Made by a program: the position numbers and the translations under genes. Shown piece after piece: positions 1-8,085 of a DNA stretch of 64,000 bases (within the stretch, counting starts at the first letter, position 1; each line of letters starts with the position of its first letter). This DNA is from Zobellia nedashkovskayae (GTDB taxonomy: Bacteria > Bacteroidota > Bacteroidia > Flavobacteriales > Flavobacteriaceae). The notes below the pieces were generated by a model, which was not told the DNA's origin, searched no databases, and saw only the letters and a list, made by a program, of their open reading frames with translations. The stretch spans positions 372,001 to 436,000 of the forward strand of contig NZ_JADDXR010000002.1 in NCBI RefSeq assembly GCF_015330125.1, read 5' to 3'.

Positions 1-1350
1 CCGCAAAGCGTTCGACTTTTGGTCTTTGGAGCCATTTTGATATTCTTGTTTTTATTTTCCTTTTGGTTGATTAAAGATGCCTTGTATGCCTTGGCATTTG
101 TTGCCGGTACCGTAATTACGTTTGTCATATTAGGGGTGGTGGCATCGCTTTTCACTAAGATGGTGAAACGCTTTTTTCCCAAGCATTGGAGCTTTACGGC
201 ACGGCAAAGTTTACTCAACCTGTTCAGACCAAACAACCAAACCGTTGTACTGGTCGTTGCTATAGGTTTGGGTACTTTCCTTATTAGCACTTTATATTTT
301 ACCAAAGATATTCTATTATCAAAAGCTGAAATTGGACAGAGCTCTGAAAGTGCCAATATGATAATCTTGGATATTCAACCGGAACAGCGAGATTCAGTTG
401 CAAAAACTATTGGTGACAAAGGTTTCCCAGTACTCAACAACATTCCTTTGGTAACCATGCGTATGCAGAATATTAACGGTAGATCGGTTAATGAACTCCG
501 GAAAGATACCACACACCAATTACGCAGATGGATTCTTAATCATGAATTCAGAACCACATACCGCGATTCCCTTACTCCTTCTGAAAATTTGCTGGAAGGC
601 ACATGGACTCCTGAGATAAAAGAGGGCGAACCTGTGTACATTTCTATTTCCGATAATCTTTCCAGAGATGCTGAAATAGGCGTGGGCGACCCTGTTGTTT
701 TTAATGTACAAGGCGTATTATTAAAAACTACAGTTGGCAGTATACGCGAAGTAGATTGGGCGCAGATGCAACTTAATTTTTCAGTTGTATTTCCTAAAGG
801 AGTTTTGGAAAAAGCACCTCAATTCAATGTTTTTACCAGTAATATACCAGACGAAAAAGGCTCGGCACTATTACAACGGGATTTGGTTGCTAAATTTCCC
901 AATGTGACTATAATAGATTTGCGACAGGTTTCCACTTTGCTCGCAGATATACTAGATCAAGTGTCTTGGGTCATCAATTTTATGGCTTTCTTTAGCATAT
1001 TTACCGGTATTATCGTACTTATTGGCTCCGTTAGAACAAGCAAATACCAGCGCATCAAAGAAAGCGTACTACTCCGTACGTTGGGCGCAAAAAACAAACA
1101 GATTTTAAAAATATCCGCCTTAGAATATATCTTTTTAGGTCTACTGGGTAGTTTGGTCGGAATTATACTTGCTTTGATAAGCAGCCTTTGCTTGGCAGTT
1201 TTCGTTTTTAAAGAACCTTTTGTGCCATCCCTGATTCCGTTTACGATATTCTTACCCGGAATTACACTGCTCGTTTTAATAATCGGTCTAAGCAATATTC
1301 AAACCGTATTAAGAAGCTCGCCTTTAGAAGTATTGAGAAGGGAAGCTTGA
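1..1350 (+). CDS. FtsX-like ABC transporter permease, C-terminal part (5' end outside the window)
   Basis: The reading frame is open from the first base, so the gene starts upstream and only about the last 449 residues are seen. Membrane segments lie near the start and in the last third, around a periplasmic MacB-like core of roughly 250 residues. The last 130 residues form an FtsX-type permease domain with three hydrophobic segments and the usual cytoplasmic stretch after the first (LRTLGAKNKQILKI). It ends in SSPLEVLRREA, typical of YbbP/FtsX-family permeases that work with a separate ATPase on lipids or lipoproteins. The ATPase gene is not in the window. A strong terminator follows. Confidence 0.85.
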   Translation, partial: PQSVRLLVFGAILIFLFLFSFWLIKDALYALAFVAGTVITFVILGVVASLFTKMVKRFFPKHWSFTARQSLLNLFRPNNQTVVLVVAIGLGTFLISTLYFTKDILLSKAEIGQSSESANMIILDIQPEQRDSVAKTIGDKGFPVLNNIPLVTMRMQNINGRSVNELRKDTTHQLRRWILNHEFRTTYRDSLTPSENLLEGTWTPEIKEGEPVYISISDNLSRDAEIGVGDPVVFNVQGVLLKTTVGSIREVDWAQMQLNFSVVFPKGVLEKAPQFNVFTSNIPDEKGSALLQRDLVAKFPNVTIIDLRQVSTLLADILDQVSWVINFMAFFSIFTGIIVLIGSVRTSKYQRIKESVLLRTLGAKNKQILKISALEYIFLGLLGSLVGIILALISSLCLAVFVFKEPFVPSLIPFTIFLPGITLLVLIIGLSNIQTVLRSSPLEVLRREA

Positions 1351-1367
1351 TAACAAAATTATAAAAA

Positions 1368-1405
1368 ACAAAACCCCGTAAACTTTGAGCTTACGGGGTT
1401 TTGTT
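1368..1405. terminator. Bidirectional rho-independent terminator
   Basis: A perfect 15-bp stem (aacaaaaccccgtaa paired with ttacggggttttgtt) with an 8-nt loop. It is A-rich on its left and T-rich on its right, so it can serve both the permease gene from the left and the leftward MORN gene from the right. The two genes converge here. Confidence 0.9.
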
Positions 1406-1425
1406 TTTTTATTAAGAGGGTAAGC

Positions 1426-2271
1426 TTACTTATCATTAATCCGTTCCACCAGTTTATCATCGCTCCATTCACCACCGGCTACCAAATCCCCATCGGAATC
1501 AAAGAATTTACCATTTCCACTTCGTTTGTCATCTTTCCATTGTCCAGCATATTTCTCTCCATTTGGCCAGTAGTAGGTACCGAATCCACTTCGTTTATCT
1601 TCCTTGTAAGCACCAATGTAATATTCCCCATCAGGCCAATAAAAAGTACCTTCACCGTCGCGCTCGTTTCCTACCCAAAGTCCTTCGTAACGGCTACCAC
1701 TGTCTAAAAGAGCAATCCCGTAGCCATTAGCTTTTCCGTTTTTCACCTTACCTACATAATGCATTAAATTGCCTTTCGCACTTTTAAATTTTAGGTATTG
1801 CCCAGAAGATTTATCTTTCATCTGTTTCTTTAAACGGGCCAACTGTACTTTGGTTTTCTCCAAGGTAAAGTTTAAAGAATCGTATTTACGAACCTCCCTT
1901 GCAGAAGCAATTTCGGGTTTTGGCAAACTATCCAATTCCGCTTTTACAGAATCTGCTTTGGGCTGTGTTCCAGATTTTGCTTCCGCCAACTTCTGCGCCA
2001 AAGCAATGCGCAACGGAATACCCATTTTATTCTCTTCCCTCACTTTTAAAGAAGCGGTGTACGATTTAATTGCGGAATCATACTGGCCCTCTAGCAAAAT
2101 AGAATCTATTATGGCCAACTTCTCATATTCGCTCAATTCTTCGGAAATATGTCCTTGTTCTTTCTTTACTTCGGTAAGTTGTTTTTGCAGTGAATTTGAC
2201 TTTGTAAAATAGAACAAAGAACAGCCAATGGTTGCGGCCAGAATCAAATAGAGAATAACATTCTTTTTCAT
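1426..2271 (-). CDS. MORN-repeat protein with N-terminal membrane anchor and coiled coil
   Basis: 281 residues. The first 23 form one hydrophobic segment (signal anchor; the cysteine after ATIG is a weak lipobox candidate). A heptad-rich coiled-coil stretch follows at about 28-50, and another charged helical stretch at about 125-155. Residues 175-265 hold four MORN-type repeats (for example YEGLWVGNERDGEGTFYW and YAGQWKDDKRSGNGKF). MORN repeats usually form elongated scaffold or membrane-contact surfaces, and no enzymatic residues are evident. It is the last gene of a leftward operon, 25 bp after the DUF2490 gene. The role is probably envelope scaffolding, which is inference. Confidence 0.75.
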   Translation of the reverse strand: MKKNVILYLILAATIGCSLFYFTKSNSLQKQLTEVKKEQGHISEELSEYEKLAIIDSILLEGQYDSAIKSYTASLKVREENKMGIPLRIALAQKLAEAKSGTQPKADSVKAELDSLPKPEIASAREVRKYDSLNFTLEKTKVQLARLKKQMKDKSSGQYLKFKSAKGNLMHYVGKVKNGKANGYGIALLDSGSRYEGLWVGNERDGEGTFYWPDGEYYIGAYKEDKRSGFGTYYWPNGEKYAGQWKDDKRSGNGKFFDSDGDLVAGGEWSDDKLVERINDK

Positions 2272-2296
2272 GATTTTCTAAATTTTCAGGTTCGTC

Positions 2297-3127
2297 TTAA
2301 TCGTCTAGGTGAATTTCCGGTAATTTGTTTTTCACCCTTCTAAAATCTGGGGAATAGTACATGTGAAAACGCAATGTCCAGTTTTGTTTGTAATATCCCG
2401 CATTGGTTAAATCCTGTCCTTGGGAATACATTAATCCCGTTGCAAATGTCAATCTAGGCGTAGCAATATATCCAAAGGTGGTTGTTAAACGTAAGTCTTC
2501 CATAGGGCTACCCACAACTGCCTTTCCACTTTGCATAATCAATTCCGCTTCCGGCGAAACATAAATGGTCTTAGGTTTTAGCTTATGGCTGTTCAAAGGA
2601 ATTTTTGCCCGGAACATATAACGCCATCTATTTCTAAAAATATACTCGCTATTCTCCACAAAACTTTGCGTCCATCGGTGTTCAATTCTGATGCGATGAT
2701 AGATCATTGCCGTATACAAGGGTTGTGCAAATTGGTACTGGTGCCATATACGCCATTCCGGTACCACATTTCTATCTTCAGAATCCTCGTCCGTATTGAA
2801 ATTGATACGCACTACTCCACCTAGACTAAAGTTCACTTTTTTAGAATAAATATAGCCGATTGCATGACGATTATAAATCTGGCCTACCTGACCAATAAAA
2901 GGCGTGGCTTTGGTTTCTTCAAAGCGAAAATGCGTTTGCGCATCCCAAAATAGACGCTTGCCAATTCTAATCTTACCATAGGTATTTACCCATAATTTAG
3001 TCTTAGGTTCTTTGTATTCCGACTCAAATGGTAATTCTACTTTTTCCTCTTCTTGGGCTGAGACGCTTCCGGTTACGACCAATAGCGACATTACGAGCCA
3101 AATAAAATTATTTTTTCTGCTTTCCAT
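2297..3127 (-). CDS. DUF2490 family outer-membrane beta-barrel protein
   Basis: 276 residues with a signal peptide cut near VSAQE. The body has alternating amphipathic beta strands rich in Tyr, Trp and Arg (WRIWHQYQFAQPLY, RWRYMFRAKIPL, YKQNWTLRFHMYYSP), which fits the DUF2490 family of Bacteroidota outer-membrane barrels of unknown substrate. Its start codon is 2 bp after the stop of the upstream large secreted protein gene, so the two are almost certainly co-transcribed and probably work together in the envelope. Confidence 0.75.
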   Translation of the reverse strand: MESRKNNFIWLVMSLLVVTGSVSAQEEEKVELPFESEYKEPKTKLWVNTYGKIRIGKRLFWDAQTHFRFEETKATPFIGQVGQIYNRHAIGYIYSKKVNFSLGGVVRINFNTDEDSEDRNVVPEWRIWHQYQFAQPLYTAMIYHRIRIEHRWTQSFVENSEYIFRNRWRYMFRAKIPLNSHKLKPKTIYVSPEAELIMQSGKAVVGSPMEDLRLTTTFGYIATPRLTFATGLMYSQGQDLTNAGYYKQNWTLRFHMYYSPDFRRVKNKLPEIHLDD

Positions 3128-3129
3128 GT

Positions 3130-5064
3130 CTAGTTCTCTTTGGCGGTTGATTGCTCATGAAGCAGTTTCATAATCTCATTGGGGTTCTTCTCCCTACGCA
3201 ATTTGCGTTCTAGTTTTTTGGTATCCTCTTCCCTAAGTTTCACCATACGATCGTTGGTATGCGTAATCTGCTCGGTAAGCTTTTTTGCATTTTCACAATC
3301 CACTTCGGTTGCTTGTTTTAGAAAACTCGGAATTAGTATTTCGCTGTAGGCGGAAGTGACTTTCTTTTTAACCCCTTCTTGCATCACCGTTGCCATAAAA
3401 GGATTCCAAATGGCATCTTCGTACAGTATTTTTATTTCCTCGGATGTAGCGGGAAGGGCACCTAGAACACTCGTTAATTCTTGTAATTCATCCAAGCACA
3501 CTTTCAGCTTGTTACCAAAAGCTAATTTCTCTTTGGGATTGTTCAGGGAAGCATATTCCCCTAGTGACTTGTCCGCCAGTTTTTTTAAGTTGTTCAGCGG
3601 AGCATTGTATAGCACCGGAAGCGCAGGCAGTAAAGAGTCTATTTGCGATACTAAAGTATCGTTCTCGGCAATCAAGTCTGTTTCTAGTCCGTTTAAGGCC
3701 TGTAATCGTGCCTCGTTCGTCAATCGGTCGGATAAGGACTCCATGAGCTCTTGCAAACTTAGTCTGGCGTATTCCGCTATTGCGGCGACGGTTTTTGTGG
3801 AGTTGCCATTAAAATTGAACTCACCGGTATTGGCCAATACAAATGTTTTAGTGGCTTGTGTACTATCGGTTACGACTTCAATATTCGTACTGGGTTTTCC
3901 AGAGGGCCACAGTTGTTGCATCAACTTAGGAAGCTCCATATACTCCAAAATATCTTCCTCTTTGTATTTTGCGAAAGTACTGAGCGGTTGCAGAAAGTCG
4001 GCATCTATTTTTTTGACCACTTCATATCTATACTGCGCATCTGCATCGGAGCGTCGTACTATGTTCAAATGACTGTTATGTAAAAGGGTATCGCTTATGG
4101 ATTTTGCCGTTTTATAATCTTGGGCAATTTGGTCAATATCTGATTTCTGCTGGGCATCTAGTTCGTAAAACGGGACTTTAACCTTAAAATTCGGAGTCAG
4201 TTCAGTTGGTCCCATTTCGTTTAGAATGCCGTTTAATTTTGCATAGTAACCGTCGTTCTCGGCTAACAGCTGAGCAACATCACTTTTAAAATCAATGGAA
4301 TTTTCAGAAGTTATGGTTGCTTTTAAAAGGTCTATATATCCTTGGTTTAGAGCTATGGTTTTATAAGAATTATGCGAAGCAAAAACACTGATTTTTTTGG
4401 ATATACCATCCGTAGTCCAATTAATCTCCTGTAGCAGCCCCTCGTCAAAAATCCAGTTTTCAGTATCTTCTAGGTCGTTAGATGCGTAAGATGTCCATTC
4501 ATCATGTGCTAGTCCGTTTCTTAGAAAGCGACCCACGAGTACCGTACTATCGTTTTCCATCTGAAAACTTTGTTGGGGCACGCCATTTTTAAAATTGATA
4601 ACACTACTAAAAAGTGTGGTTTCTATTTCTGAGGATTTAATGCGGTTTACTTCATACGACCATTTCCCATCGGGTTTACCTTTTGAAAGGGCACCTCTCC
4701 CCTCCTCTTGTTGGCCACTGATCAATATGCGGTATTCATAACCTACGAGCTTACTTTCACTCTCCGTTTGGAACTCGCCAAACTGAAAATGCCAAGGTCC
4801 CGATGGGGTGCCTTTATAAAACCTGCCTTCCATTAAAAAAGAAGTATCCGCTTCTTCCAATAAGGCATTGAGGTTGCTACTTTGTAATTGAAAAGCACCA
4901 TCGTAGAGGGTATCTTGTTCCGTTACCACATAGGTGTAGGCAGCTTTCCCCTTGTAGGCGCCAACTTCTAGCGGGCCATTATATTGTTGTTTCTCTTGAC
5001 CATACGAATGGTACAGGAACACCAGGGAAATTAAAAGAACAAGCCGTTTTTTAAAATAGATCAT
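3130..5064 (-). CDS. Large secreted protein with MORN/YwqK-like N-terminal half
   Basis: 644 residues from the ATG at 5064. The frame extends to 5154, but the ATG at 5064 begins a normal signal peptide (MIYFKKRLVLLISLVFLYHSYGQ read in two parts: basic start, then a hydrophobic core ending YGQ), so I prefer it. Residues 30-230 contain MORN-like or YwqK-like strands such as GRFYKGTPSGPWHF and GALSKGKPDGKWSY. The second half is largely helical and charged, ending in a Lys/Glu-rich coiled coil. No catalytic motif is recognised. It is the first gene of the operon with the DUF2490 barrel and the MORN protein, and all three share the theme of repeat-rich envelope proteins. Confidence 0.65.
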   Translation of the reverse strand: MIYFKKRLVLLISLVFLYHSYGQEKQQYNGPLEVGAYKGKAAYTYVVTEQDTLYDGAFQLQSSNLNALLEEADTSFLMEGRFYKGTPSGPWHFQFGEFQTESESKLVGYEYRILISGQQEEGRGALSKGKPDGKWSYEVNRIKSSEIETTLFSSVINFKNGVPQQSFQMENDSTVLVGRFLRNGLAHDEWTSYASNDLEDTENWIFDEGLLQEINWTTDGISKKISVFASHNSYKTIALNQGYIDLLKATITSENSIDFKSDVAQLLAENDGYYAKLNGILNEMGPTELTPNFKVKVPFYELDAQQKSDIDQIAQDYKTAKSISDTLLHNSHLNIVRRSDADAQYRYEVVKKIDADFLQPLSTFAKYKEEDILEYMELPKLMQQLWPSGKPSTNIEVVTDSTQATKTFVLANTGEFNFNGNSTKTVAAIAEYARLSLQELMESLSDRLTNEARLQALNGLETDLIAENDTLVSQIDSLLPALPVLYNAPLNNLKKLADKSLGEYASLNNPKEKLAFGNKLKVCLDELQELTSVLGALPATSEEIKILYEDAIWNPFMATVMQEGVKKKVTSAYSEILIPSFLKQATEVDCENAKKLTEQITHTNDRMVKLREEDTKKLERKLRREKNPNEIMKLLHEQSTAKEN

Positions 5065-5329
5065 TCGGCAATTTTGGTATATAATTGGTTCGTCTTGGTA
5101 GTAAAATACGGAGCTTAGCCCTATCTGGACGTTTGCCGGAAGCCTTTTTAACATATACGGAAACCTGTACGTCTATTTTTACGGATTTATCAGGCATTCA
5201 ACAAGTTCCATTAAAATTTTTGGTTTTAAAAAGTTGAATAGTACATAAATGCAAAAAGAAAAAAAAACCACAAAAAGCTACCTACACCCGTAATTTCTTA
5301 CACTTTAACGAGTAAAATAGTAGATGACC

Positions 5330-5670
5330 GCAATTGTAAAAATAACACTTGCTTTTGATATGGCTATTGTACGATATTTAAGGTGTTTAGGAAAATAGCC
5401 TTTGGGTTTGAGTGAAAAATGAGAATGACGCTATTGGTTACAACACTAGTTTTCGTTTAGATATTGACCACATTTTTTATAGTGGATTACGCTTTTACGT
5501 AAGACTATACCATTACAAACGGAGATATTTGTAGCATACCGTTTAACCCTCTTTATTTTCATAAAAGCAGGGAATGGGCACATACTAGAAATGAACACTA
5601 AAAAAGTTATTTATTTAACCCTATATACAGTGGTCATACGGCGTAGGCCTTGTATCCAGTAGTTGTCAAC
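5330..5670. repeat. Dispersed 340-bp repeat, copy 1 (head of cassette cluster 1)
   Basis: The stretch from gcaattgtaaaa to ccagtagttgt recurs in the same orientation at 35833-36176. Shared blocks include ggtttgagtgaaaaat, ttacaacac, ttttcgtttag, ttacgcttttacgtaag, ggagatatttgtag, ataccgtttaaccct and cttgtatccagtagttgt. Within each copy tacaacac near the middle-left and gtagttgt at the right end are complementary outer arms about 230 bp apart, so the DNA could fold. Each copy lies directly before a cassette-like unit. No gene is seen in it, and none in the 265 bases between the upstream operon start and this repeat. It could be an attI-like or oversized attC-like site, or a decayed mobile element. 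Confidence 0.7.
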
Positions 5671-6518
5671 AATATTCAAAATAGCTTTATTGCATGCATT
5701 TAACACATATCAAACTTAAACCAACAACCAAAATTGACCTCAATTTTGATACAAGTGAAATTGGAAAAGGAATAGAATCCCCAAAATCTGCAATTGAAGA
5801 GTCTAAAGAATATTTAAAGTCAAATAAGCATTCGGATTTTTATAGCAAGGACTTAATGGTAGTTGTTGACCAAAAACTAATTTACGTTTTTGACTATTTT
5901 ATTGGAAAAGAAAAAATACTCATTCCCGAAATAAATCCATCAACAGTTTTCTACTCAAATGCTGTTATGTCTCATAGAAGATTGGTTTCCTTTAAAAAAG
6001 ATTTATTTGAAAATTCTCCAACAGTAAAAAATTTTAATAAGCGAATTAATCTAAATCTTTTTGGAAATTTCTTCCAATTAGCTTCTAATTGCATTGTCAA
6101 TCTACAAGCGGCATTAGAAAGTTTTGCTAATCGCCAAATACCAGATAACCATCCATTTTTAGATGTAAATGGAAAAGAGTTCGAACCTTCAATATTTCAT
6201 AAATTAGATAAAGCATTACCTGAAATTAAAGGGAAAAAATTTAAAAGTAAATTCAGAAAATATAATTTTTTAGTACGAAGAGTAATTGAGTTACGAAACG
6301 AAATTATTCACCTAACACCTATAGAAGAAACAACTAATACCAAATATAAAACCACTTATAGAAAATTACTGTCTTTTGATTACGCCGAAGCTATAATTTC
6401 TGTAGAACAGCTAATAAACTTCTACGAACCGGGTTTGATTGAGAAATGTGATTGTGGTAAAGAGTTCTATTATGATATAGAGGAAAGATATGATTCTAAA
6501 TGAAATACTGTTGACAAC
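5662..6518 (+). mobile_element. Integron-cassette-like unit 1 (HEPN-type cargo)
   Basis: The unit begins gttgtcaacaatatt (5662-5676) and ends aatactgttgacaac (6504-6518). The two ends are reverse complements at 14 of 15 positions. In integrons the start of an inserted cassette (TTRRRY after a G) pairs with the RYYYAAC at its own end, because both come from one circular attC. The same logic with different bases is seen in the other three units. The single gene fills the unit almost completely. No integrase is nearby. Confidence 0.65.
5694..6503 (+). CDS. HEPN-motif protein of unknown role, cassette cargo
   Basis: 269 residues, no signal peptide. Residues 115-215 are helical and contain RNEIIH at 201-206. 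This matches the Rx4-6H signature of HEPN domains with a polar residue after the Arg, as in many metal-independent RNases of toxin and defence systems. A short zinc-knuckle-like CDCGKEF lies near the C-terminus. It is the only gene of cassette-like unit 1, and its coding sequence is clearly more AT-rich than the neighbouring housekeeping operons, in keeping with transfer. A HEPN fold is inferred from one motif and the helical context. It may instead be a non-catalytic HEPN relative or an Abi-type protein. Confidence 0.6.
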   Translation: MHLTHIKLKPTTKIDLNFDTSEIGKGIESPKSAIEESKEYLKSNKHSDFYSKDLMVVVDQKLIYVFDYFIGKEKILIPEINPSTVFYSNAVMSHRRLVSFKKDLFENSPTVKNFNKRINLNLFGNFFQLASNCIVNLQAALESFANRQIPDNHPFLDVNGKEFEPSIFHKLDKALPEIKGKKFKSKFRKYNFLVRRVIELRNEIIHLTPIEETTNTKYKTTYRKLLSFDYAEAIISVEQLINFYEPGLIEKCDCGKEFYYDIEERYDSK

Positions 6519-6799
6519 AATGGTAACCGTTGCACAACTCCTTTTACAAAATTAATAGATGATTTTAAGATGGTATAAAAAAAATTAAATAACTGACAAC
6601 CAAGTTGTTATAATTTTAACAAACTTAAAAAATAGGTGTTTTAAATAATTTTAATGGTTCTGCAACCGCCACAATGACTATAAGTATTTGCTTGTTCTCG
6701 CCTACTTACGAAAATCCTCGCGGATTTTCTATTCGGTTTTTATTTGCTAAATAAGGTGCTTAAAACACGCAACAAACCATATACATAAACGTTACAGCA
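6519..6799. repeat. attC-like hairpin region between cassettes 1 and 2
   Basis: The first part (6516-6537) begins aacaatggtaacc and recurs after cassette 2 at 7495. A second hairpin-like module spans about 6669-6799: the left arm acaatgactataagtatttg, a central palindrome GAAAATCC-tcgc-GGATTTTC (6710-6729), and a right arm caaaccatatacataaac ending in the next boundary gttacagc. The left arm and centre closely match the sequence after cassette 4 (38773-38840). Between the two parts, about 6540-6665 is AT-rich and without recognisable content. Imperfect long hairpins with unpaired bases are typical of attC sites. Confidence 0.55.
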
Positions 6800-7497
6800 C
6801 ATATGACCAAAAAACAAACATTTGTTATAATTACAATATTTCTGCTGTTCATTAGCTGTGAAAAAAAGCAGACTGCTTTGGAATTTGAAAAGTCTGTTGC
6901 GAATGAAATTTTTCCAGCTTTACTTGACTCTTTATTCCACGATACAAGATTAGCGCCATCACCACCACCACCACCAAATTCTGAATGGAGTGATTCAACG
7001 GCAGTTAAATGGGACGAATCCAAAATGATAGCCGAATACGAAAAACGGAAAGCTGAATTAGAAAAAGACACAACCAAATTGGTAATTGCGATTGTGGACA
7101 GCACTTACCAAATAAATGAAAGAGCGAAAAAAGAGCTTATTGAATTTTATAGGGATTTCGCAATTGAATTGGACACAGCAAATATTGACCAATCGTATAA
7201 AATCAATTTATCGGAATTAAAACACGATGATAAGTTTAAACTTAAATATCGTTCGGAATTTCCAGCGACAAGCAAAGTTTGGAAAGGTGATTATGATTTC
7301 CGTCTTTCTGGAATAACTGGATTTTCACGTATTCAATTTGACCGAACAAAAAATTATGGAGTTATGATAAGCGGTTTTGGTTGCGGTAGACTTTGTGGTT
7401 TTAGTGGACTAGTGTTCATTAGAAAATTGAATGGGAAATGGATAATTGATAAAATTAAAGTAACCGCTATATCGTAAAAAAAAATACATGCTGTAAC
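6791..7497 (+). mobile_element. Integron-cassette-like unit 2 (lipoprotein cargo)
   Basis: The unit starts gttacagca (6791-6799) and ends tgctgtaac (7489-7497), a perfect 9-bp inverted pair that differs from the pairs of the other units. The gene starts 12 bases after the left boundary and stops 20 bases before the right one, the tight packing expected of cassettes. Confidence 0.6.
6803..7477 (+). CDS. Hypothetical lipoprotein, cassette cargo
   Basis: 224 residues. A lipoprotein signal peptide is clear: basic start, hydrophobic core, then LFISC with the lipidated Cys at 19. A proline run (about residues 52-59) and a charged helical stretch (70-95) follow. The last 100 residues look like mixed beta strands, including GFSRIQFDRTKNYGVM and a C-terminal VFIRKLNGKWIIDKIKV strand typical of small NTF2-like or DUF-type lipoproteins. 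No catalytic motif is seen. It is the sole gene of cassette-like unit 2 and is AT-rich. Its function is unknown. Confidence 0.65.
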   Translation: MTKKQTFVIITIFLLFISCEKKQTALEFEKSVANEIFPALLDSLFHDTRLAPSPPPPPNSEWSDSTAVKWDESKMIAEYEKRKAELEKDTTKLVIAIVDSTYQINERAKKELIEFYRDFAIELDTANIDQSYKINLSELKHDDKFKLKYRSEFPATSKVWKGDYDFRLSGITGFSRIQFDRTKNYGVMISGFGCGRLCGFSGLVFIRKLNGKWIIDKIKVTAIS

Positions 7498-7520
7498 AAT
7501 GGTAACCTTTGCACAAGCCG
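7489..7520 (+). repeat. Truncated attC-like left arm after cassette 2
   Basis: Directly after the boundary tgctgtaac comes aatggtaacctttgcacaa, matching 17 or so of 19 bases found after cassette 1 (aatggtaaccgttgcacaa). The matching right arm and a further cassette are absent, so the array seems to end here. The rest of the stretch to 7718 shows no gene. Confidence 0.5.
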
Positions 7521-7718
7521 TTGATTCTACACGGAACGGATTTCCTAGAGTTCCACAAAAAAATAAAAACTCACCATCCACACAAAATAACGGTCTACCT
7601 ATACAAAACCGCCTAGCGCGTGACCTTCTTCTTTTTATATTGCCACCACTATTCCCTCTATCGTACATCATCATGTAACGTATTGCGAACTTTTGTCGCA
7701 ATCTAACTACTCCAAAAA

Positions 7719-8081
7719 ATGAATGTTCAACTACGTAGGGTCTATATCTCCAGCGCAATTGCACTAATTGCCGCACTCTTATTACAATCTTGTTACACCA
7801 CCCGTTTGGTAAGCACACACGGCGTGCCCATGCCTCCTGAAACTATGGAAGGCCAAGACTGGTACCGCGATAAAATGTACGGAGAATATACGGCCGTAGT
7901 AAAAACTTCCGTGCTTACAGATGGTATGATGATCAAAGTTCCCAAAGACAAATGTGAATCCGGAAAACTGTTTTCGGTTGAATTCACGGACACTTTTGGA
8001 GGCAACCTTTTGTACTTAGTAACTTTTGGAAGCCGTAGAAAAGTGAAGATAAAATATGTATGTATGCTACCTGATCTTTAA
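7719..8081 (+). CDS. Small lipoprotein of unknown function
   Basis: 120 residues with a lipoprotein signal peptide (LLQSC, Cys at 25) followed by YTTRLVSTHG, which resembles short Bacteroidota lipoproteins and loosely recalls Bor-like surface lipoproteins. The C-terminus has two predicted beta strands (LLYLVTFGSRRKVKIKYVCM). It lies 4 bp before the FAD oxidase gene and is probably co-transcribed with it. Nothing in the sequence identifies a partner or activity. Confidence 0.65.
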   Translation: MNVQLRRVYISSAIALIAALLLQSCYTTRLVSTHGVPMPPETMEGQDWYRDKMYGEYTAVVKTSVLTDGMMIKVPKDKCESGKLFSVEFTDTFGGNLLYLVTFGSRRKVKIKYVCMLPDL

Positions 8082-8085
8082 TATT

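Noticed and set aside
3356..4072. 238-residue forward frame
   Set aside because: It lies fully antisense to the large secreted protein gene, which has a signal peptide and good codon usage.
5155..7500. Composite transposon or insertion sequence
   Set aside because: No transposase, and the inverted ends differ from unit to unit, which does not fit an IS element. The cassette reading explains more.
7354..7818. 154-residue frame on the minus strand
   Set aside because: It overlaps the ends of two well-supported forward genes (lipoproteins at 6803 and 7719), has a composition unlike a protein, and no family features.
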